From: Nicotiana tabacum
Lineage: Eukaryota > Streptophyta > Magnoliopsida > Solanales > Solanaceae
Direction of reading: 5' to 3'
NCBI RefSeq assembly: GCF_000715075.1
Contig: NC_134101.1
Coordinates: 26,156,822-26,220,821 of the forward strand
DNA: 64,000 nucleotides
Under the pieces are notes generated by a model that made no database searches, had not been told where the DNA came from, and was given only the letters and a program-made list of their open reading frames with translations. Position numbers and translations under genes: made by a program. Of this stretch, positions 1-11,408 are shown piece after piece (position 1 is the first letter of the stretch; the number at the start of each line of letters is the position of its first letter).

Positions 1-143
1 TCCACGCATTGTTTAACGTAAAATGAATTATACAAACCTGACCCCCTTGACGTGTATCATATACGTGTTCGTTTGTAGGTTACGATATAACTTTGCTGCA
101 TAAAGTAGGAGAAGAAAAGAGAAAAAGCTTTTTATTTCTTTTG

Positions 144-475
144 TACTCTAACAAAAATCAAATTATGGTGGATGTCTACTCTTCCTGTATGATGTTCTCA
201 AATGATTAATGACATATTCAATGACATATTTCTATTCTTAATAACATATTCAATGACATATTTCTATTCTTAATAACATATTCAATGACATATTTTTCTT
301 CACTTTTCATGCCTATATAAAGGCCTTGTAATAAGTAGAAAAATACACACAATTGAAGAAGAAAATCTCTTCCTTCTCTCTATCTCCATTTCTTGTTCAT
401 GTTTTACTAAATTGCTTTTATTTCATAACAACATGTCTTGTTCATGTTTTACTAAGTTGCTTTTATTTTATAACA
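144..475 (+). repeat. 5' LTR of the copia element (332 bp)
   Basis: Aligns along its length with 5005-5305. It begins TACTCTAACAAAAATC where the 3' copy begins TGTTATAAGAAAAATC, so the canonical TG start has mutated here. It ends in ATAACA. It is about 31 bp longer than the 3' LTR because a short unit of the type 'aatgacatatttctattctt' is present one more time (about 210-300). A TATA-like 'cctatataaagg' at about 311-322 in both copies is the probable core promoter. Confidence 0.92.
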
Positions 476-495
476 CGTTATCAGCACGAATTGCT
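476..495 (+). other. Primer-binding site region of the copia element
   Basis: Directly after the 5' LTR end comes cgttatcagcacgaattgct. The core TATCAG resembles the initiator-methionine tRNA primer site used by many plant LTR elements, but the rest diverges, so the primer assignment is tentative. Position, immediately after the LTR, is the main evidence. Confidence 0.55.
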
Positions 496-499
496 CATT

Positions 500-1174
500 T
501 CATGATCTTCTACATCAAGACTATGTAAATTATAAGCAGATAATGAGATCAAGTACAATGAAAAATGTCTTGAATGATAATACAATGATAAGTTTTACAT
601 CCATCTAAACTCATTCATACTTTCATATCTTTGCATTAACTTTATGTGCAGTGTTTAATAAAAATATTTTTTTCAATTGTATCCAGTGAAATAAAGAACT
701 GGAAATGTATGTCTTTATCTGCTACATCTCTTATAGGACAAAGATAATATTTCAACGTATATATATGTTCTGACCTTTTACATACTATGATAGATAATTA
801 TTAAGATAATTTAGTAATAATATTTTTACCATAACATGATGTATTTCATGGAAAGCAAAATTGGCATATATCCTAATTAGCATTTTTATTGCAGAGGAAC
901 TGTTTCAAGATTGAAATAGTTATATATGTCTTCTTGAAAGTTAATTTACTTATGCCTATAATTATGAAGTAATAATATTTTAAAGGCTCGAGTGCGAGTC
1001 CTAGTGAATTTTGGCCTATTATGCCAAAGATTGAGGGTAAGACGATGGGTTCAAGTCCCAACGCACTATGTTGATGAAAAGACGCTGGATTTAGGTTCCA
1101 ACACATTATGGCCTAGCATGCCTTTATATGGGTAATGCATTGGGTTTGAGTCCTAATGCACCATATTGATGATG

Positions 1175-1254
<80 letters not shown>

Positions 1255-2210
1255 TAAAGAAAAAATAATGTAATTTTCATAAAAAAGCATGAAGCTTGTC
1301 CCACTTGATTTGCTTCATTCTTGAAGTGAATGTGATTGCAGTACATGATAAGTCTAAATAAAGACAAGTGGTTGACCAATGAATGTGGGCGTGCGAAAGG
1401 CCAAAATAATATAATAGTTATCACTATGGTAATTATAAAAAGGGAAAAATTCTTTGAAGAGAATGTGACTTGTGATAAACATTGAGATTGCATACTCATT
1501 CCTGAAAGTGAATGTGAAAATATATATATGATAAAGATTATACATAATAATGTACTTGTGCATAGTTGGATAAATACTACAACTCACCTCTAAGGGAGGT
1601 TTGAGACAAAGAAAGATAATAAATATTATTGTGTAGTTATATGAATATATCATTGGTCGCATGCATATGATATGCCAAAAATATTTTGTCATGTCTTATG
1701 AAAGTTATTAAAAGCAAAATTAAAGCAAGAAATTATTTTGCTTGTGATGATTTTGAACATGACAATTATTATGATATGATTCTCTTTGTGAAGGAGATAT
1801 TCATTATATGGATGGTGTGACAAAAGATCTTGTAGTACAAAAGCAGTTAAGAGCTCTGAAAGAACTAATTTGTTACTATCCGGATGAATGAAACTGTTCA
1901 TGACATTAATATTGTAGTAAGTCTCAAAAAAAATATTTTGATTTACAAATATATTAGCCAAAGTGGTTGGCATATTGAGACTATAAATGAAAAGAAGATT
2001 GAATATGTTTATATTACTATAATCATACCGGATAAATATGAAAGGTTACCTGACTTTTCTTCTATTTATACTACACAAGTATAAGCATTATGATGCAATC
2101 ACAAGCCACAAGTAAACTAGAGGTTTACTGAAATAAATATTAGTTGGCATGACCGGTTGACCATCTCGGTTCAATTATGATGCGAAAAAATTAATTGAGA
2201 ATTACATTGG
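500..2210 (+). pseudogene. Decayed leader and gag region of the copia element
   Basis: No continuous reading frame survives. Short plus-strand stretches (for example about 1684-1890) look like gag debris, with dense stops. A long TAA microsatellite interrupts it. I rest the gag label on position between the primer site and the integrase remnant, not on a recognisable domain. Confidence 0.4.
1167..1253. repeat. (TAA)n/(GAT)n microsatellite
   Basis: A GATGATGAT run passes into about 26 uninterrupted TAA/ATA triplets. The long perfect tract inside dead transposon DNA suggests ongoing slippage and probable length polymorphism. Confidence 0.95.
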
Positions 2211-2520
2211 CATATATTGAAGAAATATAAGATTCTTCAAAAATTCTCTTGTGCTGCTTATTCTCATGATATACCAGTTAAAGTTGGGATTGAATCCATT
2301 GATTTATGGAACGAATAAAAGGTGATAAATATATGGGCTCAGTCACTTTCCATGTGGACCGTTTACTATTATATGATTTTAATAGATGCATCTATTCTAT
2401 GGTCACATGTGCATTTGTTATCAACTTGTAGTTTGGATTTTGCAAAATTGATTACTCAAATTATTAGAGCACAGTTCCAGAATATAAATTATGATGATTT
2501 ATCTTGATAATACTGGTTTA
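2210..2520 (+). pseudogene. Copia integrase remnant
   Basis: The frame around 2322-2507 reads ...YYYMILIDASILWSHVHLLS..., matching the copia integrase core, where an aspartate lies in the (F/Y)-M-V-L-I-D-A-S motif. Upstream, about 2230-2320, fragments of the pre-integrase stretch (HDIPVKVGIESIDLW) are visible in a related frame. Stops and shifts surround both. The later catalytic Asp and Glu blocks are not recognisable. Confidence 0.75.
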
Positions 2521-3414
2521 AATCCAAGTTGGTTTAGCAGAAATTATATGCCTCCAATTATATCTAAATTATTGGTTATGAGAACAAAATTGCCAAAATA
2601 AAATTTGGTATGTGATGTATTATTTAATATACAACAGCACTTGTACGCATCTAGCCAAGTTATGATAAGTTCTCCCTATCACAATCGGTTCAGGGTCAGG
2701 AACCAAATAATTTTCATCTACAAATATGAATGTGCAAATAAGGCTAAGGATATGTGTTGGTGATCCCAACAATAGGGGAAGAAAATAGGCAGCTGAAAAA
2801 TTAATGCATGTAATAAATTATTATGAGTACATCGAGATCCTCGTACGAGAAAATGTGAACTTGAAGTTCAAGTAATAATTCATTTGCAAAATATTGCCGG
2901 GCGTATTTGCTGACCCAAAGCTAAATGTCATATTCAGCTGCTAATGCTCCAAATAAAATAAAGTTCATAATGAATAGAGTCCATGGCATGCATAAAGCAT
3001 AATAGACTAATCGGTTCCAAAGATAAAACTCCTTGAAGAAGGAGATGAGCAAATGTTCAAGATGGTCATAATAAGGAGGCAAGTGCTCTAGAAGAGCACC
3101 ACGGCATAACACTTCATAAGACCTCATGGGAAAGGCTCAGGTACCTGAAAATAATAAGATAAAGAGATCTCAATAAGTTATGTCTTTATTGGGTAATAGT
3201 AAAACCGATATAAAATGACCGTTGACGATATTGTTAATATAATGTAGCGCTCAATATTATTAATATTGACGAGGATTTTGAGCTCAAATCTATCATGAAA
3301 TTTGGACAGATAAATGATTGGCCAAATGAAAAATATGCAATGAAAATTGATTTCAACTGAAAAATATGAAGTTGGACGGATAGTCCCAACACCTGAAAGT
3401 ATAAAGTCAGTGGA

Positions 3415-4786
3415 GGTATAAATGCGTTCTTGTACGAAAAAAAAGAAGGTCAAGTCGATAAACATAAAGATGACTTGTGTCACAAGAAAATTTCTAAATA
3501 TCCTGGCATTGATTATATAAAGACATGTTCTCCTGTGGTGGATGTCGCCATTTTAGGTTTTAATCTCGCAATACAAGAAAAATGTGATATGCATATAATT
3601 GAAATCATTGAAGGATTTAAACTGTTCTGAAGCATATTAAGATTTCCAAGAAATTTATTAAATAAAGCTTCAAAAATCCTTATACGGATTGAAACAATCA
3701 GGGCGCATGTGGTATAGTCGCCTGAGTGAGTACCTGTTGAAAGAAGGGTACAAGAAGGATTCAATTTGTCCTTGTATCTTTATAAAAAGATCTGGATCTA
3801 AATTTGTTATAATCACCGTGTATGTTGATGATTTAAATATCATTGGAACTCCTAGGGAGCTTCCTAAAACAGTAGAGCTTCCTAAAGCAGTAGACTATTT
3901 AAAGAAAGAATTTGAAATGAAAGATCTTGGAAAGACAGAATTTTATCTTGGTCTACAGATTGAGAATATGAAAGATGAAATTTTTGTCCATCAATCAGCA
4001 TACACTAAAATTATTTTTAAAGCGATTTTATATGGATAAAGCACATCCATTCTGACCTCATGAAAATAATGAAGAGCTTCTTGGTCCCGACGTACTATAT
4101 CTTAGTGCAATTGGTGCACTAATGTATCTTTCTAATATTACAAGGTCTGACATAACTTTTTCAGTTAATGTCTTAACAAGATATAGCTCTGCTCCTATAA
4201 GGAGATATTGGAATGGAATCAAACACATATTACGGTATCTAAAAGGGACTACCGGTATGAGATTATTTTATGGCAATAATTGTAGTCCTGATCTTGTTGG
4301 TTATGCCGTTGCTAGGTATTTATATGACCCACAAAAGGTTCGATCTCAAACAGGCTATGTGTTTACATATGGAGGCACTGCCATATCTTGGCGATCGACT
4401 AAGCAATCAATCGTGGCTACTTCATCTAATCATGCTGAGATAATTGCATTCATGAAGCAAGTCGAGAATGTGTATGGTTGAGATCTATAATACACCTTAT
4501 TCGAGACAAATATGGTTCGAAGTGTGACAAACTACCCACAATTTTGTATGAAGACAATGCAGCATGCATAGCCTAGTTGAAGGGAGGATTCATAAAAGGG
4601 GATAGGACAATGCACATTTCACCAAAGTTATTTTTCACATAAGATCTTCAAAAGAATGGTGATATCAATGTGCAACAGATCGTTCAAGTGATAATATGGC
4701 TGATTTGTTCACTAAATCTCTACCGACGTCAACCTTCAAGAAACTAGTGTACAAGATTGGGATGCGAATGCTCAAGGATGTGAATT
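3415..4786 (+). pseudogene. Copia reverse transcriptase and RNase H, broken
   Basis: Reverse transcriptase remnants begin near 3480 (KISKYPGIDYIKTCSPVVD, the start of the copia RT domain). They continue at 3689-4039 with LKQSGRMWYSRL and the catalytic YVDD box (about 3819-3830, YVDDLNIIGT). RNase H follows at 4122-4481 (RYLKGTTGMRLFYG, then GGTAISWRSTKQSIVATSS) and runs on, broken, to about 4786 (YEDNAACIA, DNMADLFTKSLP). At least three frame changes and several stops interrupt the coding region. Confidence 0.93.
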
Positions 4787-4799
4787 GATGCTCTCATCA

Positions 4800-5004
4800 G
4801 GGGGAGTTAATACGCGTTGTACTCTTTTTTCCTTACAAAGTTTTGTCCCACTGGGTTTTCCTTGCAAGATTTTTAACGAGGCAACCAAAAGGCGTATTTC
4901 TAAACATGTGTATTCTTTTTCCTTCACTAGAATTTTTTTCCCATAGGGTTTTTTCCTAATAAGGTTTTAACGAGGCACATTATCTATGAACATCTAAGGG
5001 GGAG
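4800..5004 (+). other. Post-pol motif repeats and polypurine tract of the copia element
   Basis: After the RNase H end two related blocks occur, at about 4822-4886 and 4914-4978. Each has a T-rich CTTTTTTCCTT, then a TTTTGTCCCACTGGGTTTT-like box, then TTTTTAACGAGGCA. The final AAGGGGGAG (4996-5004) is the polypurine tract that primes plus-strand synthesis, abutting the 3' LTR. A related block occurs after pol of the gypsy element at about 17154. Confidence 0.8.
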
Positions 5005-5305
5005 TGTTATAAGAAAAATCAAATTATGGTGGATGTCTACTCTTCCTCCATGATCTTTTCAAATGCTTAATGACATATTCAATAACATATTTCTATGCTT
5101 AATGATATATTCAATGACACATTTTTCTTCACTTTTCATGCCTATATAAAGGTCTTTTAATAAGTAGGAAAAAAATACACAATTGAAGAAGAAAATCTCT
5201 TCCTTCTCTCTATCTCCATTTCTTGTTCATGTTTTACTAAATTGCTTTTATTTCATAACAACATGTCTTGTTCATGTTTTACTAAGTTACTTTTATTTTA
5301 TAACA
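5005..5305 (+). repeat. 3' LTR of the copia element (301 bp)
   Basis: Begins TGTTATAAG and ends TTTATAACA, followed by the target duplication TTTTG. Matches 144-475 apart from point changes and one missing 31-bp internal unit. Contains the same TATA-like 'cctatataaagg' (about 5140-5152). Confidence 0.93.
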
Positions 5306-5310
5306 TTTTG

Positions 5311-6862
5311 TAGTTTTTCATTTTTCATTTTTAAAATTTCATTTTCTTCATTATATTGTTCACGTAGGGATATAATTTAAGAAGTTGAGCGCCATTAGAG
5401 AATTGAATTTATTGCACTCATCAGTAGATATTCCAAAAAAACTTTTGTTACATAAAATATGAAAATATCGAAATGTGTGTAATTGTTACTAAAACTATAA
5501 AAGATAGTTGTATCATATATATAAGCGAAACGTGAGAGTTGTGTACAATTCTTCATCAAACTAAACTAGTCAAAGCTAACAAACCATTTCATAATTAATA
5601 CCCTTGGACAAGTAGAAGCTAAGTTCCTTTGTCTCCCACCACAACCACCCCAGTCAACAAGCTTTTGATAATAGAATCCCTCAATTATCTTTTTAAACAA
5701 TTGTACTGTCCTAGTGAATTTGTGCGTATTTTGACTATTCGAGTAACTGTATCCATCAAAGTTTGAATAGAAGGAAAAAAAAATCGCCAAGCATTTTGCA
5801 TCCGCAAGAATTTGAAGCTGAAACTTCATAATTTTTCACCCACTTCATTAACCACTTGTTAAGTCATACATCGAGAGCAGGAAGACCTATCAAATTTGAT
5901 AGATAAAAAATAAACACGGATGTTTTAATATCAAAATTCAATTAAAACGCTTAGGTTTCTACAGCTAAGTTGATTAAGAGTGATATCACAATATATCAAA
6001 CATCATTTACACAGTTGCTATCTCTGTTAAAATTGCTTCCACCAAGTGCCCACTACTAGAAAAACTGCTCTATGGTTGAGCTTGTCTAGTTATAATCATA
6101 AGGTTATGAAAGATTAATTAATTTGGGATCTTTACATAAATAGTCAATCACATTCATTGTTTACTTTTTTAGTCATACTAGTTTTTGGACACGCGCGCAA
6201 TTATAACAAATTAATATAATATTACCTAAAATGCTATTTGTCATAAAATTAAAATTACAGAAGAAATACAAATCTTTAAAAATGATCAATGAACCTATTT
6301 AGTTAACTAAATAAAGAAAAGGCCAATGGCTATATTGTTCGCAATAGTATCTCAGAGCTTTCATAACCTTTCGACTTCTTTGAGGAAATTACTTGAAAGG
6401 ACAAGTTTGAAATGAAATAATTATATCTCTAGGAATTTTCTTATATTATTTTTATAAGCAACGTTTACATAATGGGTGAGGAAACATTCTTAGACCAGCT
6501 CTGAGAAGATATAAAAATAGTTGGTTGATGTTTGTAATTAGAAAAAAGAAGAAGAGAAAAGCTAAAAAGAAATTAAATATTGAAGTTTTGTCCTTGAGTA
6601 CTCTATTAAACTCAAAGGAGCACCAATGAGCCTGGCATGTTCTCTCATTACATATTTTTCTTCTTTCAACTCATCTATTCTACGAAAAAGACTTCTTTTT
6701 TCTTCTTCCAACACTCATCTCTTTTACCACCAAATTCCATGTAAAAGTAGAACTATTCGGTACTAATTTCTTTTGTGCTCTTTTTATGGTTAAAGCGTTA
6801 ATTTAAAATTTTAAAAATCACATATGCTTTAGAAGCCAAGATTTGACTATATTGCTCAAAAC
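5311..6862. other. Intergenic, AT-rich, no gene recognised
   Basis: No protein family, RNA gene or repeat was recognised. A minus-strand open stretch at 5566-5829 (87 codons) has no recognisable domain, and its composition gives no support for a gene. Confidence 0.6.
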
Positions 6863-6867
6863 AGTAT

Positions 6868-7581
6868 TGTATACGGTCAAAACCGAGTTTGTCCTTCGTG
6901 TGACTAATCAAGATTGAGGCGTGATGGACTGAGATTCGTCATGGTAATATCGAGCTATGATGTGAAGTCGGGCTGCTGAGTTCGAGCCCTAAAACCGACC
7001 AAGGTCGGTTTCAGCCGAAATCGATATCGAGCCCAGATAGAGGTCGAGCGAATAGATACCGATCGAGACCACGATCGGCCGAGATCGAGAACGAGCCCAG
7101 ATGGAGTTCGAGCAAATAGATACCGATCGAGACCACGATCGAGAACGGTCGAGTTCAGGCTCGAGCCAAGGGACAAAGGAGCCGTTATAGCCGCATTTGG
7201 GGAGAGAATCTCGGCAAAAATCAAGAAAAAAACTAATTAATTAATCTATCATGGGATCCCCACTATATTTTTTTAATTATATCCAAAGTAGGGCTCCTCC
7301 TATATATTAGAGTGGATGTCATTTGTAAGAGGGACTCATTCATACACTCTCACATTTAGAGATTTACACAACTTATAGCAAATATTGCCATTCTTTGGGC
7401 TTTTTATATTGTTTCATATATTCGTTTAAGCAAATGTTTTCTGCTCTATTTGAGTTTGTATTCATTTTTTTTACAGTCACTATTCGATATATTTTTACTT
7501 ATCGTTCCAATTTGTACCAATTACACCATGTATCCTGAGGACTACGTATAAATTCAACTCTATCCGTTTTTTGGGTAAACA
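6868..7581 (+). repeat. 5' LTR of the Tat-like element (714 bp)
   Basis: TG...CA ended and paired with 22848-23562. It is rich in TCGAG/GATCG motifs and holds an internal near-duplicate of about 60 bp (around 7025-7085 and 7086-7145, 'gatcgag...agatagaggtcgag' type). A probable TATA box (CTATATATTAGAG) lies at about 7300. The end GGGTAAACA is followed by the primer-binding site. Confidence 0.93.
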
Positions 7582-7582
7582 G

Positions 7583-7601
7583 TTTGATGCCCACCGTGGG
7601 G
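7583..7601 (+). other. Primer-binding site of the Tat-like element
   Basis: TTTGATGCCCACCGTGGGG directly follows the LTR. The related minus-strand fragment at 41453-41475 has the less mutated form TTTGGCGCCCACCGTGGGG, so GGCGCCC has become GATGCCC here. The primer tRNA is not assigned. Confidence 0.8.
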
Positions 7602-7612
7602 CTAAGGATAAT

Positions 7613-10600
7613 TGTCACGACCCCAAATTTCCTCCGTAGGATGTCGTGATGGCACCTAGTCTCTAAGACTAGGTAAGCCTATCAATGCGGAATAATAATA
7701 AATATCTGAAATAAATAAACTACAATTCAAACAATTTCAACTCCCAAAATCCGGTAGAAATAAGTCACAAGCTTCTAAGAATTTATTCTCAATGTCTCTA
7801 TATGTCAAGGTCTAAATAAAATATAAGGAAGCAACATAAAATGATAGAAGGGGACTCCGGAGTCTGCGGACGCTGGCAGATATACCTCGAAGTCTCCGTG
7901 CGCAGGTAACTCACTGACGTCTAGGCTGGTAAAATGTACCTGGATCTGCACAAAAAGATATGCAAAAGCGTAGTATGAGTACACCACAGCGGTACCCAGT
8001 AAGTGCCATGCCTAACCTCGGTAGAGTAGTGACGAGGTCAGGTGAGGCCCTACTGAATATAATAATGGCATGGTAAAATATTTATCAATGTAGTAAAATA
8101 AAATGAGGAAATGAATCAAATAGTATGTCACATTTAATGACACCAAATAATTGCAAATAATATCTTGTGGAATCAAAACAGAATTTCCTTTAACTTTATG
8201 AAAATCACAACAACTAATCGAAAGCAACTATGGCCATAAATCAATATCAACAAGGGCACTCCCGAGGTACCGCCTCATAGTCCCAAATCATAAATAAATT
8301 CACAATATCTCATTTCCTTATATCACCGCGGGAGCCTTCACAATTTATTTAAAGAAAATATTTTTTTTCCGAAATAGCATCCCGCGTTTTAGCCACCCTT
8401 ATCACACCGCATGACTTCTAGTAGTTCCCCTACTAGCCACGCGTATCAAGCCACCCTTATCTCACCGCATACGTTTCAACACCCAGACCTTATACCACCG
8501 CATGCGTATCAATATCACAATATATCACAATTTGCACCTCAAGTGCTCAAATAATTTAACTTGCCAAAATAATTCAACAATAATATTTTTTCACAATAAA
8601 GAGCTCACGGCTCATGCCAAAATAAATCATCAATAATAGTTTTTCACAATAAAGAGCTCACGGCTCCCTCACAATGAGTATAAAAATATTCAGGAGTAAA
8701 TAATTTAGGAAAATAATATTTTAAAATCTTTACTACGTTGCTTCAATATCAAGTTTAAAAATGTCAAATACTTCATATTAATAATATTTAATTTAAAGAA
8801 AATCAACCTTCAAATAATGCACAGAATAAAAGAAACCAAGTTTCAACTAAACAGGTAAAACAATTAGTAAGAAAAGATCAAACAAATTTGAAGTATATAT
8901 CTCATATCAATGATGAAGAATATAACAAGATAAAATAATTTAATAAATGCGCAACAGTGATCTACACAATTTAAAAATATAATCTTTCGCAATTTATCCC
9001 GTGTACACACTCGTCACCTCATGCACACGACATTCAATATATTTCAATAATCACATCAATACCAATCCTAGGGAAAATTTTCCCCACACAAGGTTAGACA
9101 GGTCACTTACCTCGACTTGCTCCAATTTAACCAAGTATTATGCTTTTTCCTCGAATTTCTAACTCCGATCGACTCGTATCTAGTCATAATTAATTCGATA
9201 CAGTCAACAAAAATTATAGTAATCAATTTTATAAGAAAATATTACATTTTCATTAAAATCCGAAATTAGCTCAAAATTTGTCCGTGGGACCCACATCTCA
9301 GAATCCGACTAAACTTATAAAATCCGACAACCCATTCAATTACGAGTCCACCCATACCAATTTTACCAAAATCCGATAAAAACTCGACCTCCAAATCTTA
9401 AATTTTCGTTTTTGGAAGATTTTGCAAAAATCTTGATTTCTTCCATTTAAATCCGAAATAAATAATGAATATGACCATGGATTTATGAAATATAATCACA
9501 TTTGGATATATGAAACTTACCCAAGTTGAAGTCTTGAAGAAATCCTCAAAATCGCCCAAGAACCGTGCTCCAAAACTCCAAAACGAAATGAAGGAAATGA
9601 TCAGTTTTGGTCCTTAAGTTTCTGCCCCAAATACACTATTCCGGTCGCTAAAAGTCCAATCCCGTCGCTAAAAGTGTCACATCTGGTCGCTAAAGGTGCA
9701 CACAGGACTATTTACACCAGCAGTTTTATTTCACTAAAAAGGCTCTAACTCCATCATACGAACTCGGAATTTGATGATTCTTGTTCCTATGAGTCACAAA
9801 TAAAACTACGAACTCATTCTTTCAATCGAAACTCAATTCGGAGCTCATTTGCTCAATGTGATACCAATTTCGCTCGTTAAACAATTAACTCATATTTCGC
9901 GCTTAAAACTCAATCGCGACTTGATGAAATTAGACCAAACTTTCAAGATCACTCCTATAATTCATTATCAAAATGTCAAAAGTCTCGAAATCGAATTTCG
10001 ATCTCTAGAACTAAAAATGGACTTTTGGATCATTACATGCTTATGTTGAAAACATTAAACTCTTCCTCGACAGCCTGTAGTATATCAATCATAACTTCTT
10101 GTACTCAACTCCAACTGCCAAACAGTTTAAAGTTCTACAAACTAGAATCAAAGGGCTACAACTTTTATGTTTTGATAATGTTGAGATTCCTTATAGATTT
10201 CGAGATATAAGCTCCCAAAGTCAGCCCTGTGCAGCAGAAATTTCTAGCGATGCACACTGCTGTAGCCAAAATCTGCAGTACCAGCTTTAGTCAATCGATC
10301 ATAACATTTTGTATAAATATTTGAATGATAAATGGTTTATTATTGTGGAAACTAGAATCAAAGGGCTACAACTTTCATGTTTTGATAATGTTCAGATTCC
10401 TTATAGATTTCGAGATATAAGCTCCCAAAATCAGCTCTGCGATTGCACCGGTTGCTGTACAAACATAGCTTTTGCAGCAGAAATATTCAAGCAGTTCCTT
10501 TTTGTCCGAAATCCATTCCGTTAACCTTCCGAAATCCATCCGAGACCCTCGGGACCTTAACCAAATATACCAACATGTCCCAAAATACAATATGAACTTA

Positions 10601-11323
10601 GTTGAGGCTTCAAACCATGCCAAACAATGCCGAAATTACGAAACGCGCATTGAATCGAATTATGAGTTTTCAAATCTTCCAACTTCTATATTTTGCGCCG
10701 AAACATATCAAATCAATTCCGATTGACCTCAAATTTTGCACACAAGTCATAAATGATGTAATGGATTTATGAAAATTTTCAGAATCGGATTTCGACCCCG
10801 ATATCAAAAAGTCAACCCCTCGGTCAAACTTCTCAAAAATTCAACTTTCGGCATTTCAAGCCTAATTCCATTACGGACTTTCAAATAAAATTCCGATCAC
10901 GCTCCTAAGTCCAAAATCACCATACGAAGCTATTGGATTCATCAAAATTCTATTCCGGGGTCATTTGCACATAATTCGACATCCGGTCTCTATTTGAACT
11001 TAAACTTTAAATTTTTTATCAAAATTCTATATCTCGGGCTAGGGACCTCGGAATTTGATTCCGGGCATACGCCTAAGTCCCAAATAACGATACGGACCTA
11101 CCGGAACTGTCAAAATACTTATCCGAGTCCGTTTGCTCAAAATATTGACCAAAGTCAACTCAGTTGAGTTTTAAAGCTCTAATTCACATTTTAATCCATT
11201 TTTCACCTAAAAACTTTTCCGAAAATTTTTTACGGACTGCACACTCAAGTCGAGTAATGGTAAATAGTGCTTAGATCACATAATTAATCAGTAAATTTAA
11301 AGATGACATTTTGGGTCATCACA
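7613..11323 (-). mobile_element. Solo LTR (3.7 kb) of a long-LTR gypsy element, nested
   Basis: Starts TGTCACGACCCC and ends GGGTCATCACA, with ATAAT duplicated on both sides (7608-7612, 11324-11328). Removing it restores the leader sequence GGATAATAGTG, which is seen uninterrupted in the related fragment near 41455. It has no coding capacity. Its ends and body match the chromovirus LTRs at 26311-27404, 37043-38344 and 39051-40988. From the 38344 LTR, whose polypurine tract fixes direction, this copy reads on the minus strand. It is best explained as a full element reduced to one LTR by recombination between its LTRs. Confidence 0.88.
10065..10450. repeat. Two-copy 210-bp tandem duplication inside the solo LTR
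   Basis: The segment starting ACTAGAATCAAAGGGCTACA at 10141 recurs at 10351 and is nearly identical for about 90 bp (through 'gagatataagctcccaaa'). The flanking 'tcaatcataac' stretches are diverged, so the duplicated unit is about 210 bp. Confidence 0.85.
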
Positions 11324-11408
11324 ATAATAGTGGTTATTTGATACGAATCTCTGTAAAACACACTATTTCACACTTGTTCTTGGAAGTGTCTTTAATTTCA
11401 GATTAAAA

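Larger units (their letters stand above)
144..5305 (+). mobile_element. Ty1/copia LTR retrotransposon, decayed but full-length
   Basis: The two LTRs (144-475 and 5005-5305) flank a broken copia polyprotein. The 5 bases TTTTG stand directly outside both ends (139-143 and 5306-5310), which is the target-site duplication expected for an LTR element. Order of domains is gag-like debris, integrase remnant, reverse transcriptase, RNase H, so it is copia order (integrase before reverse transcriptase). All reading frames are broken by stops and shifts, so it cannot be autonomous. A polypurine tract AAGGGGGAG lies directly before the 3' LTR. I do not assign a copia lineage with confidence. Confidence 0.93.

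Noticed and set aside
5566..5829. 87-codon minus-strand frame
   Set aside because: No recognisable domain, no promoter or splice evidence.
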